Source: JBEHWX01 sp048498995 (GTDB lineage: Bacteria > Bacteroidota > Ignavibacteria > OLB7). From it: DNA of 64,000 nucleotides. This document shows, in pieces, positions 1 through 8,651 of this stretch. The notes beneath the pieces are model-generated. The model did no database searches. It was given only the letters and a program-made list of their open reading frames with translations, and was not told the origin of the DNA. Where the stretch lies: positions 1 through 64,000 of the forward strand of contig JBEHWX010000007.1 in assembly GCA_048498995.1 (NCBI GenBank). The letters are read 5' to 3'. Position 1 is the stretch's first letter. The number at the start of each line of letters is the position of its first letter. The translations under genes and the position numbers were made by a program.

Positions 1-223
1 AGCGCACCAGCGGAGCGCCGGCGGCCTGGCGCGCGGCCATACATCGGACACGGTCTCCTCGGCCGACCTCCTCATGTTGGAGGAATCCGGCTACGCCTTC
101 ACCAAGGGCGCGCGCCCGGACCCCGGCTCCGGCGGCTTCTGGAGCAAGGTGGTCGAACCGGCGGTGATTCTCGGCGCATCGGCGGTGATGGTGATCCTCC
201 TGTTCACCGTCAGAAGCCAGTAG
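1..223 (+). CDS. C-terminal end of a membrane protein, truncated by window start
   Basis: An open frame runs in from the left edge (first full codon at 2) and stops with TAG at 221-223. The visible 73 residues end in one strongly hydrophobic segment (VVEPAVILGASAVMVILLFT) followed by the short polar tail VRSQ, so the protein is C-terminally anchored with nearly all of it on the other side of the membrane. The frame is rich in G/C-ending codons like its neighbours. It lies 169 bp upstream of bamD on the same strand. The family cannot be named from this fragment. Confidence 0.6.
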   Translation, partial: AHQRSAGGLARGHTSDTVSSADLLMLEESGYAFTKGARPDPGSGGFWSKVVEPAVILGASAVMVILLFTVRSQ

Positions 224-392
224 CCCCGGTATGAGCTTGGGCATCGCTCCATCCAGGAATATAGTGACGTCTTCACCGCGCAAGCGGCGTCGATCGGCTG
301 ACGGGCGCACCCCGCCGGAGGCTCGGTCCGCGATAGTGCTCCCGTTCTCCCGCCGCGCCGGCCGCGGCACTTCGAACCAAAGGAAATCGTAG

Positions 393-1145
393 ATGATTCG
401 ACAATTCGCACTCCTCCTCGCCCTCGGCGCAACCATGATGATCGCCGCCTGCGGTGGCTCCGGTCAGATCGAGCAGACCGGCTCCGTCGAGGAGCGCTTC
501 CGCCGCGGCATGGCCGCGCTCGAGGATGAGGACTACGAGAAGGCCAAGCAGATCTTCGAGGTGATCGTTATCCAGGATCCGGCCAGCGAGTACGCCGACG
601 ACGCGCAGTTCTATCTCGGCGAATCCTATTTCCGACAGAAGGATTACAAGCTCGCCGCCTTCAACTTCAACCGGCTCCGCTCCTCCTTCCCGAACAGCCA
701 GTTCTACAAGCAGGCGCTCTTCGAGGCGGCCGAGAGCTACTACATGAGCGCTCCGGAGTTCAACCGCGACCAGCGGGACACGAAGGTGGCCATCGACCAG
801 TTCAAGATCTTCGCCGACTTCTATCCGAACGACTCCCTGTCGGCCGTCGCGCGCGATCGCGTCAAGGAGCTCCGCTCGCGCCTGGCGCAGAAGGACTACA
901 TGACCGCCGAGCAGTACATGAAGCTCGATGAGTACAAGTCCGCGCTGATCTATTACGAGCGCGTGATGGAGCTCTACGCCGATACCGATTACGCCGCGAT
1001 GGCGCTCGTCGGCCGCATCCGCGCGCTCGGCGAGCTCGACCGGAAGCCGGAGGCGCTTGCCGCCGCCCGCGCCTATCTGTCGGAGAACGCCAGCGGCCAG
1101 CAGGCCGCGCAGATTCAACAGCTCATTCAGGAACTCTCCCGCTGA
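393..1145 (+). CDS. bamD: Outer membrane assembly lipoprotein BamD
   Basis: 250 residues. The N-terminus is a lipoprotein signal: a short basic start, a hydrophobic stretch and the lipobox IAAC with Cys at about residue 20. The rest is a string of TPR-like helix pairs, for example FRRGMAALEDEDYEKAKQIF and the repeat around YLGESYFRQKDYKLAAFNF, as in BamD/ComL/YfiO. In the BAM complex BamD is the periplasmic lipoprotein that helps BamA insert beta-barrel proteins into the outer membrane, so the cell is expected to be diderm. Length is normal for the family. The start follows an AAAGGA-type ribosome site. The next gene begins 2 bp after the stop, so the two are probably co-transcribed. Confidence 0.9.
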   Translation: MIRQFALLLALGATMMIAACGGSGQIEQTGSVEERFRRGMAALEDEDYEKAKQIFEVIVIQDPASEYADDAQFYLGESYFRQKDYKLAAFNFNRLRSSFPNSQFYKQALFEAAESYYMSAPEFNRDQRDTKVAIDQFKIFADFYPNDSLSAVARDRVKELRSRLAQKDYMTAEQYMKLDEYKSALIYYERVMELYADTDYAAMALVGRIRALGELDRKPEALAAARAYLSENASGQQAAQIQQLIQELSR

Positions 1146-1146
1146 C

Positions 1147-1635
1147 ATGCACACTTCTCCTCGCCCCGTTCAGGATTCGCAGGTCATCATGACCGAGCTG
1201 GTTCTGCCGAACGATACCAATCAGCTCGGCAATCTTCTCGGCGGTCGCCTCATGCACTGGATCGATATCGCCGCGGCTCTTGCCGCCATGCGCCATACCG
1301 GACGCGTCTGCGTTACCGCGTCGGTCGACGGCATGGAGTTCATCGTGCCGATCAAGCTTGGACAGGTGGTGACCCTGAAGGCCTCGGTCAACCGCGTCTA
1401 TACCACCTCGCTCGAGGTCGGCGTGCGCGTCGAGGTGGAGGATCTCCGCGCCGGCACCTACCAGCACGCCAACACCGCGTATCTGACGTTCGTCGGCATC
1501 GACGAAAGCGGCACGCCGCAGCATGCGCCGGCCGTGCTCCCGGAGACCGATGACGAGAAGCGGCGCTTCGAGGCCGCCGGGATCCGCCGCGCCGCCCGAC
1601 TGGAGCGCGCGCAGCGTCTGAAAGCGCTCCGCTGA
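1147..1635 (+). CDS. Acyl-CoA thioesterase, hotdog fold (YciA/BACH type)
   Basis: 162 residues from the ATG at 1147, one base after the bamD stop. Motifs of the acyl-CoA hydrolase hotdog family are clear: NQLGNLLGGRLMHWID near the N-terminus, with the catalytic-type Asp in WID and the GG turn, then ASVDGMEFIVPIKLGQVV. The enzyme should hydrolyse acyl-CoA to free fatty acid plus CoA in the cytoplasm; chain-length preference cannot be read from sequence. The frame is open further upstream into bamD, but those residues look like bamD read in another frame. Tight spacing suggests coupling with bamD, perhaps linking lipid turnover with envelope growth (inference). Confidence 0.88.
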   Translation: MHTSPRPVQDSQVIMTELVLPNDTNQLGNLLGGRLMHWIDIAAALAAMRHTGRVCVTASVDGMEFIVPIKLGQVVTLKASVNRVYTTSLEVGVRVEVEDLRAGTYQHANTAYLTFVGIDESGTPQHAPAVLPETDDEKRRFEAAGIRRAARLERAQRLKALR

Positions 1636-1847
1636 GCATCCCTGGCGACGAACGGCTCCCGGGACACGGACTTCCAGGAACCATGCCCGTGATTCAACGT
1701 CCGCGCCGGTCAGTTTCAGGGCCGGCGCGGACTCATTGTATCGAGCCGGGTGCGACCGTTTTTTGGACGCGGTGGTTCACCGATCTTTTTCGACATTCGA
1801 CGGCGATCGCGGAGCATCCCGCCCCGCATCGAGATTCCGGAGAAGCA

Positions 1848-3575
1848 ATGGCCCCCAACGACATGCGATACCTTCCGACCGCATCGACATCGACGAGCGA
1901 GCGCCGCAACGGACGGACGCCTCTCGTGGCCGCGATCCTGCTGGCGCTCGTGGCGCTGGCGGCGAGCGCGCCGCGCGCGTCCGCTCAGACCTCCGAGCCG
2001 CGCGCCGCGCGATGCCTCACCGGCGAGTATCTCTCCTACCTGGCGCATCGTCACGACAGCGGCGCCACGGCTTCTCCCTTCGCCTACTCCGCCCTCTCGA
2101 CCCGCCCCGGCAACCTGCCGCTGACGTTCGTCTCCAGGACCGGGCACTTCAAGGTTCACTACACCAAGACCGGCGACGACGCCCCGTCGCTGCGCGATAT
2201 CGACGGCAACGGCGTTCCCGATTACATCGACTCGGTCGCCTTCTACTTCGATGAGGCATGGAACAAGGAGATCAACGACTACGGATACGCCGCTCCACCG
2301 CAGGAGCCGATCGACGGACCGGAGATCGACATCTACGTGTACGATCTTCCGGAGACGCTCTACGGCGGCGCGGTGCCGGAGGATGACAACCGGGTCGACG
2401 ACAATCGCGTGCTCGGCTACCTGATCATCGACGACGACTACAGCGAGCGGACCTACACGACCAAGGGGGTCGACGCGGTGAAGGTCACCTCCGCGCACGA
2501 GCTGCATCACATCATCCAGTTCGCCTCCTACCGCTACGCGCTGTCGCAGGCATCGATCTACGAATCGACATCGGTCTGGTTCGAGCGGCAGGTGCATCCG
2601 GAGATCCCGGACTACCGGCAGTACGTCGACACGCTGCTGAGGACGCCGCAGTATTTCCCCTACTCGACCAACGAGACCAACAACGGCATCACCGGCTACG
2701 GCCACGTGCTGTTCATGGATTACGCGTCGATCAACGCCGGGCGCGATGTGGTGCGGGAGATGTGGGATGAGTTCAAGACGAAGGACGAGTTCCCCGCGAT
2801 CGACGCGGCGCTCCGGCGCCACAACATGAACCTGGAGAACGCCTGGTGCGAGCTTGCGCGCTGGTGCTACTACACCGGCTCGCGGGCCATCGACACCCTC
2901 TTCCCGGAGGCCGCCTCCTATCCGACGATGCGATCGCAGGAGACTCCGCGCACGCTCACCTCGAGCGGCGTGCTCTTCAACGGCAGTCTGGCGCCGCTGG
3001 CCTTCGCGCTGCATCAGGTGATCCTTCCGGCGCAGGGCTCGAACCCGTCGGATACCGCGGACTTCGTGGTGACCAACACGCGATCGGATATCGGCGCCGG
3101 CGGCAACGTGCGCGAGGAGAATTACTCGATCGAGGTGAGCTCCACGCCGCAGTCCGGCTTCACCGCCATGCTCTACCGCAGCGACACGGTGCTTTACTAT
3201 CGGCTCGACACGCCGTCGCAGCAGGATGTCCACTTCTGTCTGATCCCGCTGATGAACGGCAGCGTCTTCAAGCCGGCGGCGGTGAAGGTGTCGCCGCAGC
3301 CGTTCGTCAACGACGGCATCGACAACCTCGTGTTCGGCGTCACCGTGCCGCGCGATCAGGTCAAGACCATCCATCTCTGGATCTACACGACGAGCCTGGC
3401 TCCGGTGGCCGAGGTGGTGCAGAACGGCCTGCGCGAGGCCTACAATCAATACGGCGTCCTCTGGGACGGCCGCGACGGCGACGGGCGGATGGCTCCCTCC
3501 GGCGTCTATCTCTACGAAGTCGAAGTGGACGGCGGCACCCGCGTCCGCGGCAAATTCGCAATCGTTCGCCGGTGA
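1848..3575 (+). CDS. Exported MXAN_6640-type putative metalloprotease with FlgD-like Ig tail
   Basis: 575 residues from the ATG at 1848, which has a GGAGAA ribosome site; an upstream GTG/ATG-type extension adds only unlikely residues. A signal peptide (VAAILLALVALAA, then ASAQ) is followed by a mature domain with the zinc-protease motif HELHH (in SAHELHHIIQF) and a downstream YESTSVWFE glutamate that fits a third ligand. The C-terminal part is beta-rich and ends in a FlgD-type Ig repeat (WDGRDGDGRMAPSGVYLYEV), common in secreted proteins of FCB and Myxococcus-like bacteria. The protein is probably secreted or surface exposed; its substrate is unknown. Its TGA overlaps the ATG of the following ATPase gene by one base. 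Confidence 0.75.
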   Translation: MAPNDMRYLPTASTSTSERRNGRTPLVAAILLALVALAASAPRASAQTSEPRAARCLTGEYLSYLAHRHDSGATASPFAYSALSTRPGNLPLTFVSRTGHFKVHYTKTGDDAPSLRDIDGNGVPDYIDSVAFYFDEAWNKEINDYGYAAPPQEPIDGPEIDIYVYDLPETLYGGAVPEDDNRVDDNRVLGYLIIDDDYSERTYTTKGVDAVKVTSAHELHHIIQFASYRYALSQASIYESTSVWFERQVHPEIPDYRQYVDTLLRTPQYFPYSTNETNNGITGYGHVLFMDYASINAGRDVVREMWDEFKTKDEFPAIDAALRRHNMNLENAWCELARWCYYTGSRAIDTLFPEAASYPTMRSQETPRTLTSSGVLFNGSLAPLAFALHQVILPAQGSNPSDTADFVVTNTRSDIGAGGNVREENYSIEVSSTPQSGFTAMLYRSDTVLYYRLDTPSQQDVHFCLIPLMNGSVFKPAAVKVSPQPFVNDGIDNLVFGVTVPRDQVKTIHLWIYTTSLAPVAEVVQNGLREAYNQYGVLWDGRDGDGRMAPSGVYLYEVEVDGGTRVRGKFAIVRR

Positions 3576-4234
3576 TGCCTTCCAACTCGGGTGAGCCCCG
3601 GCTCGGTGTGAGCGGACTCGCCAAACGCTTCGGTCTCAGGACGATATTCTCGGGACTCTCCTTCGAGCTCGCCGCCGGCGAGGTGCTCGGCGTCACCGGA
3701 CGCAACGGCTCCGGCAAGTCGACGCTCGCCAAGGCGCTGGCCAACGTGACCGAGCGGAACGAGGGAGATATCCGATGGTATATCGCCGGCCGGGCGATCG
3801 AGGAGGAGGAGCTTCCGCGGCATCTCGGCTACGTGGCCCCCTACCTCCAGCTCTACGGCGAGTTCACCGCGTGGGAGCAGGTGGAGCTGGTGCAGCAGAT
3901 GCGCGGCCTGCCGTTCGACGAGCGCGCCACGTTAGGGCTGTTCGAGCGCTTCGGCCTGGAGGGTCGGCGTCACGACCGCGTGCAGACCTTCAGCTCCGGC
4001 ATGACCCAGCGCGTCAAGTACATCTGCGCGCTCATCCATCGTCCCGCCTTCCTGATCCTCGACGAGCCGACGACGAACCTGGACCAGCACGGCATCGAGG
4101 CCTTCCACCGGATCGTGCGGGAGGAAGCCCCCTCGCGCGTCACGATCCTGGCGACGAACGACGCGGAGGATCTGAGCCTCTGCACCGCCACGCTCACGAT
4201 CGACGCCCGTAACCTTTCACACCCCGCGTCGTAA
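3575..4234 (+). CDS. ABC transporter ATP-binding protein (orphan ATPase)
   Basis: 219 residues. Walker A is GRNGSGKST (about residues 42-50), the Q-loop region is followed by the ABC signature FSSGMTQRVKY, and Walker B plus the catalytic Glu is FLILDEPTTNLD. The D-loop is present; the usual switch histidine is not obvious, as the segment reads ATNDAED. The single compact domain resembles ATPases of ABC-2 or CcmA-type exporters. It starts inside the stop of the secreted protease (TGATG), which implies translational coupling. No permease gene is adjacent, so its membrane partner must lie elsewhere. The substrate cannot be assigned. Confidence 0.85.
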   Translation: MPSNSGEPRLGVSGLAKRFGLRTIFSGLSFELAAGEVLGVTGRNGSGKSTLAKALANVTERNEGDIRWYIAGRAIEEEELPRHLGYVAPYLQLYGEFTAWEQVELVQQMRGLPFDERATLGLFERFGLEGRRHDRVQTFSSGMTQRVKYICALIHRPAFLILDEPTTNLDQHGIEAFHRIVREEAPSRVTILATNDAEDLSLCTATLTIDARNLSHPAS

Positions 4235-4340
4235 TTCGCCGCACTTCCCCCTTACTCGCGAGCACTTCTCCGGCGGCTTCCTACTCAGGGAGAGATTCCG
4301 GAGATTCGTGGCATTCTTCACGAACAGCGATCGGTCGAAC

Positions 4341-6692
4341 ATGAAGCTGACGATTCCAACGCTCCTTCTGGCCGTTCTGGCGGCCACGCTTCCGGTTGCC
4401 GCGCAACAGGGAAGCGCCGTCGCGGTTACCGGCACGGTGGTCAACGCCGAGACCGGCGAGCCGGTGCCGGCCGCCACGATCTCCGCCCCCTCGGCCGGCC
4501 GGAGAACGTTCTCGCAGAGCAACGGCGCCTTCCGCATCCCCCTTCCTCCCGGTGAGCACGCGCTCACGATCACCTCGATCGGCTACCGCGCCGCCACGCA
4601 GACGGTCCGCGCCGGCTCGGGTCCGGTCACCATCCGTCTCACGCCGACCTCCATCTCCGCGCGCGACGTGACCGTCACGGCCGACATCACGCCGGAGGAG
4701 ATCGTACGCCGCGCGATCGCCCGCAAGGAGGAGAACCAGGCGAAGCTGAAGACCTTCCAGGGCCTCCTCTACTCGAAGTTCATTCTCGATATCGAGGGGA
4801 ATGCCTTCGGCAAGATCGAGGACGAGGACCGGAACATGATCGCCGAGACCTTCAGCCGGAACTACTACGACGCGGAGAAGGGGCCGCGGATCGAGATCAT
4901 CCAGCGTCGCCAGACCGCGAATCTTCCGGCCGCGGAAAATCTCTTCGCGCTCGGGAACTTCTTCTCGTTCTACGAGGACAACCTCCGGATCCTGAACACG
5001 TCGATTCTCTCCCCGCTCGCCTCCGATCCCTTCTCCCGCTACGATTACAAGCTGCTCGAGCGGACGATGCTCGACAGCAACGTGGTCTACGTGATCGGCG
5101 TGACGCCGGCCACGCGCGTGCTGCCGGCGTTCGAGGGAACGATCAAGATCGTGCGTGGGACGTACGATCTGGTCGAGGTGGATCTGGCGCCGAGCCGGAG
5201 CACCGCGATCGCGTTCGTGCGCAACCTCCGGTTCCAGCAGAAGTTCGACCGCTTCACCGGCGACATCTGGCAGCCGACCTACCTGAAGGTGACCGGCGAC
5301 GCGGAGATCGAGATCGTGCGGGGCATCGCCGACGTCCGCCCGAAGATCCTGGCCACGAGCATCTTCACCGAGGTGAAGGTCAACGACGCGCTTCCCGACT
5401 CGGTCTACGGCGAGCGGAAGAAGATCATTTCGGTGGCTACCGACGCCGACTCGGCTCGGCCGGAGTTCTGGGAGAACAACGCGCTGAGCGAGCTCTCAGA
5501 CGAAGAGAAGCAGACCTATCAGCGGGTGGACAGCCTGGTGGTGGCCGCCGACACGACCGGCGAGTTGAGCGGCTTCGACTTCGGACTCTATCCGGTCGGG
5601 GAGTTCAACCGCGTCGGAAGCGTGATGCTCGGGGCCGGCCTGGCGCCGCGCATTCCCGGGCCGGTGCGGCTCGATCTGCAGGGTCGCTACAGCTTCGGAC
5701 AGAAACGACCGTTCGGCGCGGCGAGCCTTCGGCTGGCGCTGCTGGATGAGCGCGGCCTCCGCCTCGGCATCTCCGGCAAGGTCCAGTCTGCCATCTCGAC
5801 GATGACGAACGACCGGAGCATTCCGATGCTCCTCAACTCGGTGACCGCGGCGGTGGCGCACCGCGATTACTACGATTACTTCCGCGAGGATGGCTGGAGC
5901 GCCGGCATCGACGCGACCGTCGGCGAGCTTCATGCCGACGCGCGCGCCGGCGAGTCCAGACAGTTCTCGCTCGACCGCACGACCTCCCGCTCGATCTTCG
6001 AGAGCGACGTGTTCCGTCCGAATCCCCATATCGTCGACGGAAGCTACCGCACGGCGACCGCGGAGCTCGGCTGGGGACGCCGCGAGGAGGATATCGTGAT
6101 CTCCTCGGCGCTGCAGCTCGGCGTGAGCGCGTCGGTCTCGGGGCTCTACGGCGAGACGACCGACAAGTCGCTCACCTTCCGCGGCGCGAGTGGCTGGCTG
6201 GAGGCGATCGTCCCGACGATCCCGACCGGCTATGCGCCGATGGTCCTTCGCGTGGCCGGCTTCGGCGGCATCACCGCCGACGCGACGCCGCCGCAGTACC
6301 AGTTCCGACTCCGGACGTCGAACAGTGTTTTCGGGCGCTTCGGCAGCTTCCTCTCGGCGCCGGTCGGAGTGATCGGCGGCACGCGCTACACCGCGTTCTA
6401 CGCCGAGCATCAATTCGGCGACATCCTCTGGCGCGCGCTCGGCCTGCCGACCTACGAGGGGCGCGGCATCGAGCTGTCGCTGGCCGCCGGGGCGGCCCAG
6501 TTCTATCAGGATGCTCCATCGGGTTATCTGCCGACCGGCAATACCTGGTATACGGAAGTAGGCTTCGGCGTGGCGAAGATCCCGACGTTCATCAGCAACA
6601 TCTTCTATCTTCAGTTCGACGCGCGATGGGGCACCGGTCCGCTCGGCAGCGGAAAATTCGGTGCAACCATCGGCCTCTCTTCCCCGTTCTAA
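4341..6692 (+). CDS. Carboxypeptidase-regulatory-like plus DUF5686 outer membrane protein
   Basis: 783 residues from the ATG at 4341; a GTG at 4308 in the same frame, behind a GGAG, is an alternative start. A signal peptide (LTIPTLLLAVLAATLPVAAQ) precedes a CarboxypepD_reg-like beta-sandwich (VTGTVVNAETGEPVPAATIS, about residues 27-110). The remainder matches the DUF5686 pattern seen in Bacteroidota and Chlorobiota: a region with FQGLLYSKF and many alternating-hydrophobicity strands ending in aromatic residues, which suggests an outer-membrane beta-barrel. DUF5686 proteins have no established biochemical role. A stable hairpin follows the stop. The gene reads as ordinary host sequence in base composition. 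Confidence 0.78.
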   Translation: MKLTIPTLLLAVLAATLPVAAQQGSAVAVTGTVVNAETGEPVPAATISAPSAGRRTFSQSNGAFRIPLPPGEHALTITSIGYRAATQTVRAGSGPVTIRLTPTSISARDVTVTADITPEEIVRRAIARKEENQAKLKTFQGLLYSKFILDIEGNAFGKIEDEDRNMIAETFSRNYYDAEKGPRIEIIQRRQTANLPAAENLFALGNFFSFYEDNLRILNTSILSPLASDPFSRYDYKLLERTMLDSNVVYVIGVTPATRVLPAFEGTIKIVRGTYDLVEVDLAPSRSTAIAFVRNLRFQQKFDRFTGDIWQPTYLKVTGDAEIEIVRGIADVRPKILATSIFTEVKVNDALPDSVYGERKKIISVATDADSARPEFWENNALSELSDEEKQTYQRVDSLVVAADTTGELSGFDFGLYPVGEFNRVGSVMLGAGLAPRIPGPVRLDLQGRYSFGQKRPFGAASLRLALLDERGLRLGISGKVQSAISTMTNDRSIPMLLNSVTAAVAHRDYYDYFREDGWSAGIDATVGELHADARAGESRQFSLDRTTSRSIFESDVFRPNPHIVDGSYRTATAELGWGRREEDIVISSALQLGVSASVSGLYGETTDKSLTFRGASGWLEAIVPTIPTGYAPMVLRVAGFGGITADATPPQYQFRLRTSNSVFGRFGSFLSAPVGVIGGTRYTAFYAEHQFGDILWRALGLPTYEGRGIELSLAAGAAQFYQDAPSGYLPTGNTWYTEVGFGVAKIPTFISNIFYLQFDARWGTGPLGSGKFGATIGLSSPF

Positions 6693-6707
6693 CCGCCAGT
6701 ACTACCC

Positions 6708-6735
6708 GATCGGGCCGGCGTCGGCCGGCCCGATC
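6708..6735 (+). terminator. Hairpin after the DUF5686 gene
   Basis: A perfect 12-bp inverted repeat (GATCGGGCCGGC at 6708-6719, its complement at 6724-6735) encloses a 4-base loop, 16 bases after the stop at 6692. No run of T follows, so it is a terminator-like or mRNA-end stabilising hairpin rather than a textbook intrinsic terminator. Confidence 0.55.
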
Positions 6736-6782
6736 CGACACCTGAAGTCAGATCAAACCCACATTTCCGGGGAGCCAAGGAC

Positions 6783-7505
6783 ATGAGCCCTACATACTTC
6801 GTGCGCACGCTTCTTCTGCTTTCCTCCTGCGGCCTCGCCGCCAGTCAGGGCGCCTGCGTGACCGGTTCGGGCACGATGAAAACCGAGACGCGCACGCTTC
6901 CCCCCTTCACCTCGATCGACCTTTCGAGCAGCGTGGACGTGGAGGTGGCGATCGGGCCGACGCAGTCGGTGACGGTGGAGGGCGAGGACAATCTGATCGA
7001 CCGGATCACCACCGAGGTGAAGGATGGCCGGCTCGTGGTCGATGTGAAGAAGGGGAAGGCGCTCACCACGAGCAAGCCGATGATCGTTCACGTCACCGTT
7101 CCGGCGCTGACCGCGGTGATCGCCAACGCATCCGGTGATGTCTACTCGAAGGGGACGATCACCGGAGATGCCCTCGAGATCTCCGTGGACGGATCGGGGG
7201 ACGCGACCATGGACGTGAAGGTGCGGAAGTTGACGACGAGCTCCGACGGCTCGGGTGATATCGAAGTGACCGGCACCGCCGAGGAGCACCTCTCCACGCT
7301 CGACGGCAGCGGCGACATGGATGCGAGCAAGCTCGTCGCGAAGAAGTGCACGATCGAGGTGAACGGCTCCGGAAACGCCTCGGTGGATGCTACCGATGAG
7401 CTGCACGCCCGGACGCAGGGCTCCGGCGACCTCGAGTACCGCGGCACGCCGAAGATCGCCGACATCGAGACCCACGGCTCCGGCGACGTGACGCACGCGC
7501 AGTAA
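6783..7505 (+). CDS. DUF2807 (head GIN/auto-transporter adhesin-like) exported protein
   Basis: 240 residues with an N-terminal signal (TLLLLSSCGLAAS). Mature residues follow the DUF2807 pattern: RTLPPFTSIDLSSSVDVEVA, then repeated short beta-strand turns with GSGD or GSGN (VDGSGDATM, SDGSGDIEV, LDGSGDMDA, VNGSGNASV, TQGSGDLEY, HGSGDVTHA). This periodicity indicates a right-handed beta-helix or roll. The family is frequent in Bacteroidota; the function is not established beyond a presumed periplasmic or surface location. A cysteine at about residue 25 (QGAC) is not a canonical lipobox. An SD-like GGGGAGCCAAGG lies upstream, and a strong terminator follows the stop. Confidence 0.78.
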   Translation: MSPTYFVRTLLLLSSCGLAASQGACVTGSGTMKTETRTLPPFTSIDLSSSVDVEVAIGPTQSVTVEGEDNLIDRITTEVKDGRLVVDVKKGKALTTSKPMIVHVTVPALTAVIANASGDVYSKGTITGDALEISVDGSGDATMDVKVRKLTTSSDGSGDIEVTGTAEEHLSTLDGSGDMDASKLVAKKCTIEVNGSGNASVDATDELHARTQGSGDLEYRGTPKIADIETHGSGDVTHAQ

Positions 7506-7546
7506 CAGGCGACGCTATCGCGGCGACGCGGAAGCCCATCAACGAC

Positions 7547-7580
7547 AACGGGGACCGTCACGTTCGTGACGGTCCCCGTT
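7547..7580 (+). terminator. Intrinsic terminator after the DUF2807 gene
   Basis: A perfect 15-bp stem (AACGGGGACCGTCAC at 7547-7561, complement at 7566-7580) with loop GTTC is followed by TCATTATT. It lies 42 bp after the stop at 7505. The stem is symmetrical, so it could also act for RNA arriving from the other side. Confidence 0.75.
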
Positions 7581-7620
7581 TCATTATTCGAGCTTCGACG
7601 CGGGGCCTGCGGTTGCGGCA

Positions 7621-7997
7621 ATGCGCACGCTGAAGACGTGCGCCTACCCCCCGTGCCGAGCAGGGATCCGCGGTGGCGGCGTGGCGCACGCTGAAGACGT
7701 GCGCCTACCCCACCTGCCGAGCAGGGATCCGCGGTGGCGGGCGCACGCTGAAGACGTGCGCCTACCCCTGGCGCCGAGCGGGGATCCGCGGTGGCAGCGT
7801 GGCGCGTGCCGAAGACCTGCGCCCACCCAGGTGCCGAGCGGGGATCCGCGGTGGCAGCGTGGCGCATGCCGAAGACCTGCGCCCACCCAGGTGCCGAGCG
7901 GGGATCTGCGGTGGCAGCGTGGCGCACGCTGAAGACGTGCGCCTACCGTCGTGCGCCTACCGTCGTGCGCCTACCGTCGTGCGCCTACCGACAGGCG
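7621..7997. repeat. Block of six palindromic repeat units plus 14-bp tandem copies
   Basis: About 57-61 bp units are repeated six times, each starting with a 21-bp imperfect or perfect palindrome: GCGCACG, 7-base loop CTGAAGA, CGTGCGC. Palindromes are at 7623-7643, 7684-7704, 7741-7761, 7802-7822, 7862-7882 and 7922-7942. Between them sits a conserved spacer of the form GCCGAGCRGGGATCCGCGGTGGC. The last unit runs into three exact copies of CGTCGTGCGCCTAC (7947-7960, 7961-7974, 7975-7988). The block touches the 3' end of trmH. The same palindrome recurs in opposite orientation near 51.1 kb and 53.7 kb. It is REP-like, non-coding and not CRISPR. Confidence 0.85.
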
Positions 7998-8648
7998 CTA
8001 TTTCGCGGCCCACTCCCGGAGCTGGCTCTCGATCTCGACGGGCGAGAGCGCCGACTGCTGGTACATCCCACGCGCCCATCGCTGGCGCATCGTCTCGTAG
8101 AGCGTCACCGCGCAGGCCACCGAGATGTTCAGGCTCTGAATCAGCCCGACCATCGGAATCAGGATGTTGCCGTCGGCGAGCTTCGAGGCCTCCGGCGTCA
8201 CGCCATGATGCTCGTTGCCGAAGACGAGCGCGACCGGCGAGGCCAGGTCGACGTCGAACAGGTTCTCGGCGCGCTCGCTCAGGTCGGTCGCGTAGATACG
8301 GCAGCCGCGCTCGCGGAGCCAGGCATAGCACTCCTCGATCGATTCGTGCTTCACCAGGTTCACCCACTTCCAGGCGCTGGCCGAGCTGGTCTTGCCGATC
8401 CTCGGAAATTGATGGGTCGTGTAGACCAGATGGACCGTGCCGACGCCGACGGCATCGCAGGTTCTGAGCACGGCCGAGACGTTGTGCGGATCGTGAACGT
8501 TCTCCAGCACCAGGTGGAGATCAGGCTGGCGCCGCTCGATCGTGCTCCTGAGTCGCGCCAGCCTCCGTTCGGTCTTGTTGTACTCCGGGTCGATCAACAG
8601 CGGATCGATCGACGGTTCGGGAATCAGGTCGTTGTTCCGTTTGGGCAT
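7998..8648 (-). CDS. trmH: TrmH-type tRNA/rRNA ribose 2'-O-methyltransferase (SpoU family)
   Basis: 216 residues. The three SPOUT motifs are intact: NVHDPHNVSAVLRTCDAVGV (motif 1, with the catalytic-type Arg), VALVFGNEHHGVTPE (motif 2) and IPMVGLIQSLNISVACAVTL (motif 3, forming the knotted AdoMet site). The C-terminal helix resembles TrmH, which methylates the ribose of G18 in tRNA. The long N-terminal stretch before motif 1 has no separate substrate-binding domain as in RlmB, which favours TrmH. The gene starts 3 bp after the rel stop, so the two are probably one operon. Which RNA is modified cannot be proven from sequence. Confidence 0.85.
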   Translation of the reverse strand: MPKRNNDLIPEPSIDPLLIDPEYNKTERRLARLRSTIERRQPDLHLVLENVHDPHNVSAVLRTCDAVGVGTVHLVYTTHQFPRIGKTSSASAWKWVNLVKHESIEECYAWLRERGCRIYATDLSERAENLFDVDLASPVALVFGNEHHGVTPEASKLADGNILIPMVGLIQSLNISVACAVTLYETMRQRWARGMYQQSALSPVEIESQLREWAAK

Positions 8649-8651
8649 AGA

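Noticed and set aside
7621..7997. Possible CRISPR array
   Set aside because: Spacers between palindromes are themselves conserved, copies also occur singly elsewhere, and no cas genes are present.
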